Positions 24,921 to 32,830 of a stretch of 64,000 nucleotides of DNA are shown here, piece after piece. Source of the DNA: G965220305 sp965220305 (GTDB taxonomy: Bacteria; Chloroflexota; Dehalococcoidia; Lucifugimonadales; UBA3495). The notes below the pieces were generated by a model. That model saw only the letters and a program-made list of their open reading frames with translations. It searched no databases and was not told the DNA's origin. The translations under genes were made by a program, and so were the position numbers. The stretch's first letter is position 1, and the number at the start of each line of letters is the position of its first letter. The stretch spans positions 992,001-1,056,000 of the forward strand of contig OZ244817.1 of the NCBI GenBank assembly GCA_965220305.1, written 5' to 3'.

Positions 24921-25817
24921 CTAGAAGCACGGTAGATATTCTAGGGCATCCTCAAGTCCTGTAACGTCGAATTCTCCCCACAAACTCTCTCCATCATCCT
25001 TTGTTGAGTCGAACATTCCGGCATTGAATATTAAGTCCGGGTTCTGGCTGGCCTCCGCTGCTCGTAATACATCTAAAATTTCGCCCAACTGCGTATTGTT
25101 GGAAATGAAAATGCTACTACCATCGTCGGTGAGAACAGGACTTCGGTAGCGTTGATGTTGGCCTTCTGTCCACTCCTCTGCCTTATTATTCCATACCCCA
25201 AAGTCATAAGTATCTACCGAAGAAGGTACTGAATACGGATAGGGAGTCAGGTATGCCGACTTGTAACCGTGCGAGCAAATAAGAGACAGACCCACTTCAT
25301 TCGTCCAACCCGTCGCCAATGGATCTAAAGTAGCGACTGCTGTTTGACTGGCGACATTTTCTGCTGAAGGAAGCAAAGATTTTGCGACCTCTATCAATAC
25401 CGCTTCAGTAGCTCGATCCCGATACCAACTCCCGGTCGCCTCCCATTCGATCGTTGCCGGAAGCGGAATACGAATGGTTGGAACAATAACTGGCGACGGT
25501 AAGGCTATGGTGGGGATTGGGAGTGGCAACGTAGGCAATGGACGTAACGTTGGTGGAGCAGGCGCGGGCGTCGCTGTTACTACAACGAACTTGGTTGGGG
25601 GAGGTGTGTAAGTGGGTCGTGGTGTTGCCGTTGGATATGGTGTATATGTTGGTGCAGGAGTGTGTGTTGGGAGGGGCGTAGGTGTCGGAACCGCCACCAA
25701 CCGCGCTTCAACTTCGGCGGAAACTGTAGCTCCAATATCGGGGGTTGTTGCCGGAGTGGACGAACAGGCCAGGGCAAACACGACGAGACTAACAGAAATT
25801 AGCAAGAACCAAGACAT
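24921..25817 (-). CDS. Secreted lipoprotein with Pro/Thr stalk
   Basis: This 298-residue protein is on the minus strand. The signal peptide MSWFLLISVSLVVFALAC ends in a lipobox-like ALAC (Cys18 lipidated). Residues about 45-90 form a stalk rich in PTPTP and YTPYPTATPRPT, a style common in Chloroflexota envelope proteins. The C-terminal domain (about 130-298) contains WTNEVGLSLICSHGYKSAYL and TDDGSSIFISNNTQLGEILDV and is unknown. It is likely exposed on the cell surface. It is an unusual cargo gene for an insertion sequence. Confidence 0.7.
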   Translation of the reverse strand: MSWFLLISVSLVVFALACSSTPATTPDIGATVSAEVEARLVAVPTPTPLPTHTPAPTYTPYPTATPRPTYTPPPTKFVVVTATPAPAPPTLRPLPTLPLPIPTIALPSPVIVPTIRIPLPATIEWEATGSWYRDRATEAVLIEVAKSLLPSAENVASQTAVATLDPLATGWTNEVGLSLICSHGYKSAYLTPYPYSVPSSVDTYDFGVWNNKAEEWTEGQHQRYRSPVLTDDGSSIFISNNTQLGEILDVLRAAEASQNPDLIFNAGMFDSTKDDGESLWGEFDVTGLEDALEYLPCF

Positions 25818-25848
25818 GGGAACCCCCTTGCGGCTGAGGTGGGCTACT

Positions 25849-25952
25849 TGTCACAGTCTCCCGATCCTCTTCATGTGCCAAACAAGGGGGCACGAATGAC
25901 CCACTTCGATTGGCACATAGGGAATACCGTTAGAGATCGTGAGACTGTGACA
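25849..25952. repeat. Nested inverted repeat, 104 bp
   Basis: Outer arms TGTCACAGTCTC (25849-25860) and GAGACTGTGACA (25941-25952) are perfect 12-bp inverses. Inner arms ATGTGCCAA (25873-25881) and TTGGCACAT (25910-25918) are perfect 9-bp inverses. The structure sits between the lipoprotein start and the transposase. It could be a bidirectional regulatory hairpin, a MITE-like remnant or an old recombination site. Confidence 0.6.
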
Positions 25953-26105
25953 CGAAGATTGTAGTATCACACGCCGGGGACGTCAAATATCGAAAATGCC
26001 GGGCCAACCTGGGCGAGAGTTGATGTTCCCGTCCTCATGTGTTATCCTGATTCTAGCTTACCGGCGATTTCGGTGTTTCTTGGTCGTCGGTTGACACGGA
26101 TAGCG

Positions 26106-26143
26106 AAGGGCACACCCCTGAGGAAGGGGTGTGCCCTTTTTTC
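26106..26143 (+). terminator. Strong intrinsic terminator
   Basis: AAGGGCACACCCCT, a four-base loop and AGGGGTGTGCCCTT are followed by a run of T. It lies upstream of the transposase gene and would protect it from read-through arriving from outside. Confidence 0.8.
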
Positions 26144-26241
26144 GTTGGTAAGCAGTATCGGGAGATAAAGGTTGAGGCCGGGGATGGCCCCCCGGCCTCG
26201 ATGCAGACCCTTCCGAAATCTAACAACTTTGAGAGGTCATT

Positions 26242-27459
26242 ATGCCTAATATCGCAAGGGCCTACACTAACAATAAAACCACACAGCTTGGCATCGCGTC
26301 AAGTACGAGGCTTGCCGACCATCAAGTAGACGGAGAGCCTAGAAAATACTTCCATGAATACCAGTACGTATGGTTTAATTTTGTTGACGACGAAGCCAGA
26401 ATAACGGCGAGGGTGAAGTTCACCGTCACCCCCGAAGGAGAAACCATAATCGAAGAAGTATCCGGCAATATCGGCACCGCAGCCGCCGAAGCTATAGCCA
26501 AGAAGGTTGCAGAGAGGGTTAGGCCGACCAAGAAGGAAAAGTTAGACATCATCTCACTTAGGCAATTCGAGCGGGCGATCCCGGACGAGCAAGCAGCTAT
26601 TGCCTTCATGGAGGAGATGATTTGGGGCGACACGCCTTTCTGCCCAAAGTGCGGTTCAGAGAATTGCTACCGTCCGAAGAGCGGGAAACCCATGCCCCAT
26701 CGTTGTCGGGCTTGCAAGAAATACTTCAGCGTCAAGGTCGGGACTCCTATGGAGAAATCTTTACTCCCGGTGCGGACGTGGGTTCTTGCCATGCACTTCA
26801 TGCACACCGCCCGCAAGGGCGTGAGTGCGCTCCAGATGCACAAGATGTTAGGCGTCTCCTACCCTACCGCGTGGTTCCTCTTCCATCGCATCCGGGAGGG
26901 CATGAAGGCCGGGGAAATTATGATGGCTGGTATTGTCCAGGTGGACGAGACCTACATCGGCGGGAAACTCAAGAATATGCACAAGAACAAGAAGCCGAAA
27001 GGACCATTCGACAACAAGGTTCCCGTTATGGGATTCAAAGACAGCAGCAACAAGGTCATTATCTTCCCGGTCTCTCACGTGGACACCAAGACGTTGGAAC
27101 TCTCCGTATTGAAGAATGTGGAGCCCGACTCAACCATCTACTCCGACAGCTACGCCGGGTACGCTCACCTTAGCGACTTCGGTTACGACCACCATTGGGT
27201 CAACCACTCGGTCGGAGAGTTCGTAAGGGACATGGTCACTACCAACGGAATCGAAAGTTTCTGGGCATTGTTGAAGCGTGGCTATATCGGAACTTTCCAT
27301 TACATGAGTCCCAAGCACCTCCATAGGTACTGCAACGAATTTGCCTTCCGCTATAACTCGGGCACAGGCAATGGCTTCGAGACCCTTGGAACCACCTTGC
27401 GCCGGATGCCTGGGAATCGCCTCAAGTGGAGGGAGTTAACATCCGGGCCACCGGCCTAA
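26242..27459 (+). CDS. IS1595-family transposase with N-terminal extension
   Basis: This 405-residue protein starts at ATG 26242 after GAGAGG. Residues about 100-170 have the family zinc ribbon: CPKC (134, 137) and CRAC (155, 158), with WGDTPFCPKCGS. The ISXO2-like DDE core follows: IVQVDETYIGGK (first Asp), TIYSDSYAGY (second Asp) and TNGIESFWALLKRGY (Glu). It catalyses cut-and-paste transposition using the ends at 21881 and 28851. Residues 1-95 (HEYQYVWFNFVDDEARITARV and onward) are an extra domain not usual for the family. The frame and catalytic residues are intact, so the element may be active. Confidence 0.92.
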   Translation: MPNIARAYTNNKTTQLGIASSTRLADHQVDGEPRKYFHEYQYVWFNFVDDEARITARVKFTVTPEGETIIEEVSGNIGTAAAEAIAKKVAERVRPTKKEKLDIISLRQFERAIPDEQAAIAFMEEMIWGDTPFCPKCGSENCYRPKSGKPMPHRCRACKKYFSVKVGTPMEKSLLPVRTWVLAMHFMHTARKGVSALQMHKMLGVSYPTAWFLFHRIREGMKAGEIMMAGIVQVDETYIGGKLKNMHKNKKPKGPFDNKVPVMGFKDSSNKVIIFPVSHVDTKTLELSVLKNVEPDSTIYSDSYAGYAHLSDFGYDHHWVNHSVGEFVRDMVTTNGIESFWALLKRGYIGTFHYMSPKHLHRYCNEFAFRYNSGTGNGFETLGTTLRRMPGNRLKWRELTSGPPA

Positions 27460-27572
27460 CCCCCGCCGCGACCCCCATTTGCACCACTGGAACCAGTTAT
27501 GGTGTAATTGTGTTGGTAGGCATTACGCCCGCCAACACATGGCAGATTCCAGTTAAGTGGGGGTGGCATAAC

Positions 27573-28130
27573 ATGCAAGAGAACCCATCGTCCGGCGGAT
27601 TCGACAACGTACTTCGCAGCTTCCTCCTAAAGCCAGAACCAAAATCACCACCTTCGGCCACCCGCTACCGGGTGGCCGATTTGTATTCCGGCACCGGCGA
27701 ACTTAGTACGGCGGTTCGGGATGCTGGATTGGACGTGGTGTACCAACACGACCCGGACGATAACGGGAAGCTCAATTTCGACAACATTCCCGACTTTGAC
27801 TTCCTGACCGCTAATATGCCAGACACTGATGAGCGACGGAAAGACGCGCTTGCGCTTGCGCTCCGCTTCCTGCGGGTACGGCGACCGTGGGCTTTTGTAT
27901 TCGCGGGAGAAGAGAGGGATGGCGATAGTGAGTTCCTTTGGCATGTCCAGGACAAGACGTGGCGGTTAGGCTACGAGATTAACCGCACGAACACCGGCAA
28001 CGGGCTTTCTCTGGTGATAGGCATGCTGGGACAGGACTTGCCAACACCTTCCGGCGACCCGTTGCGAGAGTCCTTGATTGAACGGCTAGTTAGGCTGTGT
28101 GCCGAAATCCGGCGGGGGAGAGAGGAATGA
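27573..28130 (+). CDS. Degenerate cytosine-methyltransferase-like cargo protein
   Basis: From ATG 27573 (GGGGGTGG upstream) the product is 185 residues. VADLYSGTGELSTAVRDAGLDVVYQHDPD resembles motifs I-II of C5 cytosine methyltransferases (DLFxGxGG...). However, the motif IV region reads FDFLTANMPD instead of the catalytic PCQ, and no clear ENV motif is seen after RPWAFVFAG. Catalysis by the classical mechanism is therefore unlikely. It may be a truncated or repurposed Rossmann-fold protein. The stop overlaps the DUF4145 start, making a two-gene unit downstream of the transposase. Confidence 0.6.
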   Translation: MQENPSSGGFDNVLRSFLLKPEPKSPPSATRYRVADLYSGTGELSTAVRDAGLDVVYQHDPDDNGKLNFDNIPDFDFLTANMPDTDERRKDALALALRFLRVRRPWAFVFAGEERDGDSEFLWHVQDKTWRLGYEINRTNTGNGLSLVIGMLGQDLPTPSGDPLRESLIERLVRLCAEIRRGREE

Positions 28131-28795
28131 TTAAACACTGGAATCGTAGGTCATGTCCACAATGTGGCTTGGATTTCATTACAGACCAAGAAAAGGATTC
28201 ATATATGGATGAAGATACCTCCGGCACGTGGTGGGCGGTTCTGTGGGACTTCTGTCCGGGTTGTGGAGGAATCGCCGTGTGGGTGGTGTCAGTACCCCGA
28301 AACATCACTATGGAGTCATTCGAGCAACCGCCGACCGACCTTGAGACCAGAATTGTTTTCCCGAAGACCGTTGCTGGTCGCCCAGTGCCTCCTGAAGTGC
28401 CCCGAGAATTCTCAGAGGACTATCGCGAAGCTTGTCTTATCTTGGTAGATAGCCCCAAAGCAAGTGCGGCGTTGAGTCGGCGATGCTTACAGATAATCCT
28501 ACGCGAGAAGACCGAAGTCCCCCACAAGGATCTATACGGTGAGATTCGGTGGGTTATCGAAAATACTGGTCTTCCTTCGGAACTTGTCGAAATTCTGGAC
28601 GTACCGCGCGAGATAGGCAACGTCGGGACTCACCCCATGAAGAGCCACGAAACTGGAGTAGTCGTGGACGTGGAACCGTGGGAAGCGGAGTGGTGCTTGG
28701 AGGTTATTGAGGCATTATATGAACATTACTTTGTCGCACCCGCAAGGAATGAAGAACGACTTCAACGGTTTAGGCAAAACAGGAGGGACCGCTAA
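28127..28795 (+). CDS. DUF4145 domain protein
   Basis: This 222-residue protein starts at ATG 28127 (ATGA overlap). An N-terminal zinc ribbon (SCPQCGLDF and DFCPGCGG) precedes the DUF4145 core: FPKTVAGRPVPPEVPREFSEDYREA, then SPKASAALSRRCLQIILRE, and NVGTHP near the end. DUF4145 proteins are often found near restriction-modification and other defence genes, and the fold is HEPN-like. Here it is paired with a methyltransferase-like protein. It ends 56 bases before the transposon's right end. Confidence 0.82.
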   Translation: MIKHWNRRSCPQCGLDFITDQEKDSYMDEDTSGTWWAVLWDFCPGCGGIAVWVVSVPRNITMESFEQPPTDLETRIVFPKTVAGRPVPPEVPREFSEDYREACLILVDSPKASAALSRRCLQIILREKTEVPHKDLYGEIRWVIENTGLPSELVEILDVPREIGNVGTHPMKSHETGVVVDVEPWEAEWCLEVIEALYEHYFVAPARNEERLQRFRQNRRDR

Positions 28796-28825
28796 TATTA
28801 GGACGACACCGTAGCGCGGGAGGTG

Positions 28826-28859
28826 GGAGGCTAGACGTATTAATAGTCCCCGGATAATC
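28826..28859 (+). repeat. Right terminal inverted repeat and target duplication
   Basis: CTAGACGTATTAATAGTCCCC ends the transposon (TAATAGTCCCC at 28841-28851 is the perfect part), followed by the second copy of the 8-bp duplication GGATAATC at 28852-28859. Confidence 0.9.
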
Positions 28860-29861
28860 GACCCCTGCTGCGGGCCGGGAGACGCCTGCGAGACGCTGGC
28901 AAGCAAACTCAGCACAAAGACAAAAGCGTTGATCCGCACCTACGGCGTGGAACTGGAGGAAGAGAGAAGCAGGGCAGCCCGGGAACAGATGGACTTCGCC
29001 CTGTCCTCGGACATCTTCCAGACCGCCATTGCCAACAACGCCTTCCACCTGCTGTATCTGAACGCCCCCTATGATTTCGACCAGGAAAGCAAGCGGGTGG
29101 AACACGCCTTCCTCCTCCACTGCACCAGGTACCTGGTGGATGGGGGAATACTGGTGTTCGTAGTGCCCAGGCACCGGCTGGCGGTATCCGCCAGATACCT
29201 GGCGGCCAACTACAACCGGCTGGTATGCCGCAGGTTCCCCGACCCGGAGTACGACGACTTCGACCAGGTGATGCTGCTGGGAACACGACGGGCCAAACCG
29301 GAACACCTCCCCGAGTACGAGGAGAAAATACGGCGTTGGTCGGAAGGCCCACTCGAGACCATCAACACCCTGGAGGACCCGCCGAGAGACATACCGCCCG
29401 AGGAGCGCGCACCGATATACGTGCCCACCGGGGAAAGAACGGAGCTGCTCTTCACCATCCGCAGCGTTGACCCGGCACGGGCCGCAGAAGAAGCCCAGCG
29501 GTCAGGTCTCTGGACCAACCAGGCCATCCGGGAAAGCCTCTGGCCCACCGAGAACCGGAAGACCCAACCCCTGATGCCGCTGCGGCAAGGACACATGACG
29601 ATGCTGGTAGTCGCCGGATTCCTGGACAACCTCACCCTGGAGTCCAATGGGACACGGGTCCTGGTCAAGGGAAGGACCACCAAGAAGATGGAACTGGTGG
29701 AAGCCACCCTGGAGGAGGAAACCTGGAGGGACCGGATGTACACCACCATCAGAATGCTGGACCTGGACACCGGCGAGATACAGGACGTGGAAACCAGGGT
29801 CAAACCCAAGCGGGGCGCAGAAGACGAAAACCCGGAGGAAAGCCAAGAGGAAGAAAAATGA
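28860..29861 (+). pseudogene. DUF6094 methyltransferase, C-terminal part after the transposon
   Basis: The frame resumes at GAC 28860: DPCCGPGDACETLASKL (motif I), YGVELEEERSRAAREQMD (motif II), then LLYLNAPYDFD, an NPPY-like motif IV, and YLVDGGILVFVVPRHRL. After the Rossmann core come FPDPEYDDFDQVMLLGTRR and about 150 residues typical of DUF6094. Joined with 21752-21880 the protein would be 377 residues. An NAPY motif suggests an N6-adenine-type or other amino methyltransferase ancestor. The first ATG of this part is past motif I. Its stop overlaps the next gene. Confidence 0.85.
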
Positions 29862-30184
29862 CCCAACGAGAAACCGTAAGGATTCACCCCGCAACCATCG
29901 CCAGGGTGCAGCGCCTGTCCGAGAAAGGGTACAAGGTCACCATGACCGTGGACGAACGAAGCTTCCAGGCGGACCTGCCGAAGGACCGGATTACAATCCA
30001 AGCCCCAGACTTCATCAGGCAGGAAGGCGGAACCAACTACAGCGTGGAACTGGAGCCGGTTGTCGGACTACCCAAAGCCGGCCAGCAGGTCCTGGTCGAG
30101 TTCCCACCGGAAAAGACCGGGATGAACCTGCACTGGCCAATGCCTCCCAGGAACCCTCGACTTCCGGTCAGCCTGGCGCTGTAG
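29858..30184 (+). CDS. Hypothetical protein downstream of DUF6094
   Basis: This 108-residue protein overlaps DUF6094 by ATGA. The sequence VRIHPATIARVQRLSEKGYKV, SFQADLPKDRITIQAP and KAGQQVLVEFPPEKTGMNLHW is beta rich. No family is recognised. Between it and the next gene (30185-30380) there is a short cysteine-containing frame (YDCPCGEFLWD) without a start codon. Confidence 0.55.
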   Translation: MTQRETVRIHPATIARVQRLSEKGYKVTMTVDERSFQADLPKDRITIQAPDFIRQEGGTNYSVELEPVVGLPKAGQQVLVEFPPEKTGMNLHWPMPPRNPRLPVSLAL

Positions 30185-30380
30185 CGCCGGGTAGAGGGGA
30201 AAATCTGAAGATTCGGACTGCGCTACGGGTCGACCTACGACTGCCCCTGCGGGGAATTCCTCTGGGACGTGTTCCACCTGTAGGGTGGCGCGGAAAGGTC
30301 CAACCCGCCCAGGGAATGGGCCAAAGGAAGCACGGCGAACCGCCCGGACAACGACCGGGATCCCAGGAGGGAAGGAGAAG

Positions 30381-30680
30381 ATGAATAGACTACGCCGGGT
30401 CAACCCCCGGAAGAAGCCGGAACCCACCCCCGACCCCCTGTACGGCCCGGACCCCGGGGACGCCTCCGTTGAGCATGCCTACCTGAAGGTGCAGGACGAG
30501 ATAAGACTGGGCATCATCGACCTGAGAACATATCCCAACGAGGGACCCCGGGAAAAGGAAAAATTCCTGGCCAAAGCAATAGCCCCCAGGAACAGAGCGC
30601 TGCGAGTCCTGCTCATCACCGTCTTCGCCCTCTTCAGGGCAGGAAGAAGCCCGGTGCAACAAAGAACCGGCAAGGAGTGA
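30381..30680 (+). CDS. Hypothetical basic protein
   Basis: This 99-residue frame starts at ATG 30381 after GGGAAGGAG. It has an N-terminal basic/proline-rich segment (RLRRVNPRKKPEPTPDPLYGPDP), then a helical part ending in NRALRVLLITVFALFRAGR. Its stop overlaps the start of the helicase gene. It may be a partner of the helicase. No family is recognised. Confidence 0.5.
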   Translation: MNRLRRVNPRKKPEPTPDPLYGPDPGDASVEHAYLKVQDEIRLGIIDLRTYPNEGPREKEKFLAKAIAPRNRALRVLLITVFALFRAGRSPVQQRTGKE

Positions 30681-32830
30681 GAATGGTCCCAGTCCAAGCG
30701 GAAGTCAGAGCCAACGACACCAACCCGGTATATTCTCCCACCGGCATCCCCTTCCCAATCCGTGGGGGAGATCACAGGAACCGGGACAACCCAGGAAACC
30801 AGGAGTCGGACCCCCTCCAGGAAGAGGAAACAGATGAGATGGAGGAACGCGAGAAACTCCAAAGCATGGACTTGGGGGAATTCATAGAAACCTACAAGGA
30901 GGCTATCGCCAGGACCGTCACCGAGTCCTACGCGCCCATCTACCAACCCAGCCAGCCCGGACACCAGCCCCTGCCCCAGCTGATCCGACCCCCCATAGGA
31001 GCCCAGGAGCACGCGCTCCGGGGAGCCGTGCTGAGCCTGCAGGTCAACCGGGGAACAGTGATAGTGGGCGAGATGGGCACCGGCAAAACCTACATCGGCG
31101 CGGCCGCCGCCCACATGGCGGGCTTCCGGAACATCCTGGTGCTGGCCCCACCCCACCTGGTACGCAAGTGGAAGCGGGAGATCGAGATGACCGTCCCCGG
31201 AGCCATGGCGGCCATTGTCCGCAACATAACCGACCTGAAACGGCTGAAGGAACCAAGTCTCATCACGGGAACCAGGTTCACCATCATGTCCCGGGAGGCC
31301 GCGAAACTCTCCTACTGGTGGGAACCGGCCCACGTCACCAGGCAGACCGTCCGCAGGAACGCCGAAATTGCAATCCACTGCCCTGAATGTTTCCACCGGA
31401 TCCTACGGGAGGATGGCGCGAACCCCAAACTGAAGGAGGTCCAGCAGTCGCAACCTCAGTGCCCCCAGTGCGGCATTGAAGTGCAGAATCCCCAGCAACG
31501 GCTGATCACCCTCAACAGCAGAAGGGATGCCATCTGCTGCCCCGGGTGCTTCCAGCAGGTCCGCGACAAGGAAGGCATACCGGTGCTGCTCCGGGAACTG
31601 GAAAAGAAACGGATGAAATGCCCCACGTGCGGCGGGGCCCTCTGGCAGCCCATGTTGCAAGAACACCAGGTCAAATGCCCCTGCCCGAAATGCACCGGAA
31701 TCCCCGGCAAGCCGCCCAGGTACCGGAACCGGCGGTATGCCCTGGCGGACTACGTGAAAAAGCGGATGAAGGGATTCTTCGACCTGCTTATTGCAGACGA
31801 GGTGCACGAGTATAAAGGACGCGGCACCGCCCAGGGAATCGCCGCCGGCAACCTGGCCCAGACCTGCGGAAAATCGCTGACCCTGACCGGTACCCTCACG
31901 GGTGGCTACAGCTCAACATTGTTCCACCTCCTCTACCGGTTCACGCCGGAGATCCGGAACGAATTCAAACACAACCAGCAGAGCCGCTGGATCGACCGGT
32001 ACGGCTTCCGGCAGCGGAAATACCGCAGCAAGGCAGGGAACGACGACCCGTATGAACACGGCCGGGGCAGCGGACGCCGCGGCTATCTCACCAGCGAGAA
32101 GGAAACCCCGGGGCTGGCGCCCGCCGCTCTGTTCCACATCATCGGGAACACCGTGTTCCTACGGCTGAACGACGTCACCGACCAGCTTCCGCCCTACGAC
32201 GAACTCATCCTGGTGCAGGACCTCAGCCGGAATATCGACGAAGGGACCGGGTACTCCCAGAAGACCGCCTACGAGAAACTCTACCGGAAACTGAGGAAGG
32301 CCCTGCAGGAAGCCCTCAAGCAGGGGTCCACCCGGCTGATGGCGGCCTACCTGCAATCACTGCTGGCCTTCCCCGACGGCTGCACCCGGGGCGAGGAGGT
32401 GATCGACCCGGACACGGACATCCCCATTGTCAGCATTCCGCCGCTGCCCGACGAGGAGACCTACCCCAAGGAGAAGACCCTCATCGACCTGGTGAAGGAG
32501 GAGAAAGCTGCGGGACGGCGGGTGCTGATCTACGCCACCCACACCGACACCCGGGACATCACCCCGCGGATCGAGGAGTTTCTCAACCAGGAGGGAGTGA
32601 AGACCGCCGTCCTGAAGTCCAACTCGGCGAAGTCGGAGAAAAGGGAGGAATGGGTAAACCAGAGGGTGCAGGAGAACATCGACGTGCTGATCTGCAACCC
32701 CCGGCTGGTGCAGACCGGACTGGACCTGGTGGAATTTCCAACCCTGGTGTGGTATGAGACCGAGTTCTCTGTCTGTCAATCAACACAAAAAAGTACGGTT
32801 CTCATGGGCGGTCGATTTGGATGCAACTAG
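30677..32830 (+). pseudogene. SNF2-type helicase, C-terminally truncated
   Basis: This is a superfamily 2 ATPase of the kind that accompanies DUF6094. It shows a Walker A (GEMGTGKTYIGAAAAHM), motif Ia (LVLAPPHLVRKWKREI), a cysteine-rich insert with several CPxC pairs (residues about 230-350), a DEVH Walker B (LLIADEVHEYKG), motif III (LTLTGTLTGG) and motifs IV-V (VLIYATHTDTRD, LICNPRLVQTGLDLV). It runs to LVWYETEFSV at about 32770, then into 18 unrelated residues and a stop at the IS630 edge. Motif VI (QASRRSWRIGQ-like arginine finger) is missing, so ATPase coupling should be lost. Confidence 0.8.

Larger units (their letters stand above)
21881..28851. mobile_element. IS1595-family transposon with multi-gene cargo (6,971 bp)
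   Basis: The ends are perfect 11-bp inverted repeats, GGGGACTATTA at 21881-21891 and TAATAGTCCCC at 28841-28851, extending imperfectly with GTCTAG to about 26 bp. They are flanked by an 8-bp direct repeat GGATAATC (21873-21880 and 28852-28859), the target duplication length known for IS1595. Removing one repeat and the element restores the DUF6094 frame exactly. The transposase lies at 26242. Cargo on both strands includes a two-gene module, small membrane proteins, a lipoprotein, a methyltransferase-like gene and DUF4145. IS1595 elements with passenger genes are known, but this set is not one I recognise. Confidence 0.92.

Noticed and set aside
21871..28860. 10-bp direct repeat CGGATAATCG as the target duplication
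   Set aside because: The outer C and G can be explained by the host sequence and the terminal repeat. An 8-bp duplication with 11-bp inverted repeats fits IS1595 and restores the host gene exactly.
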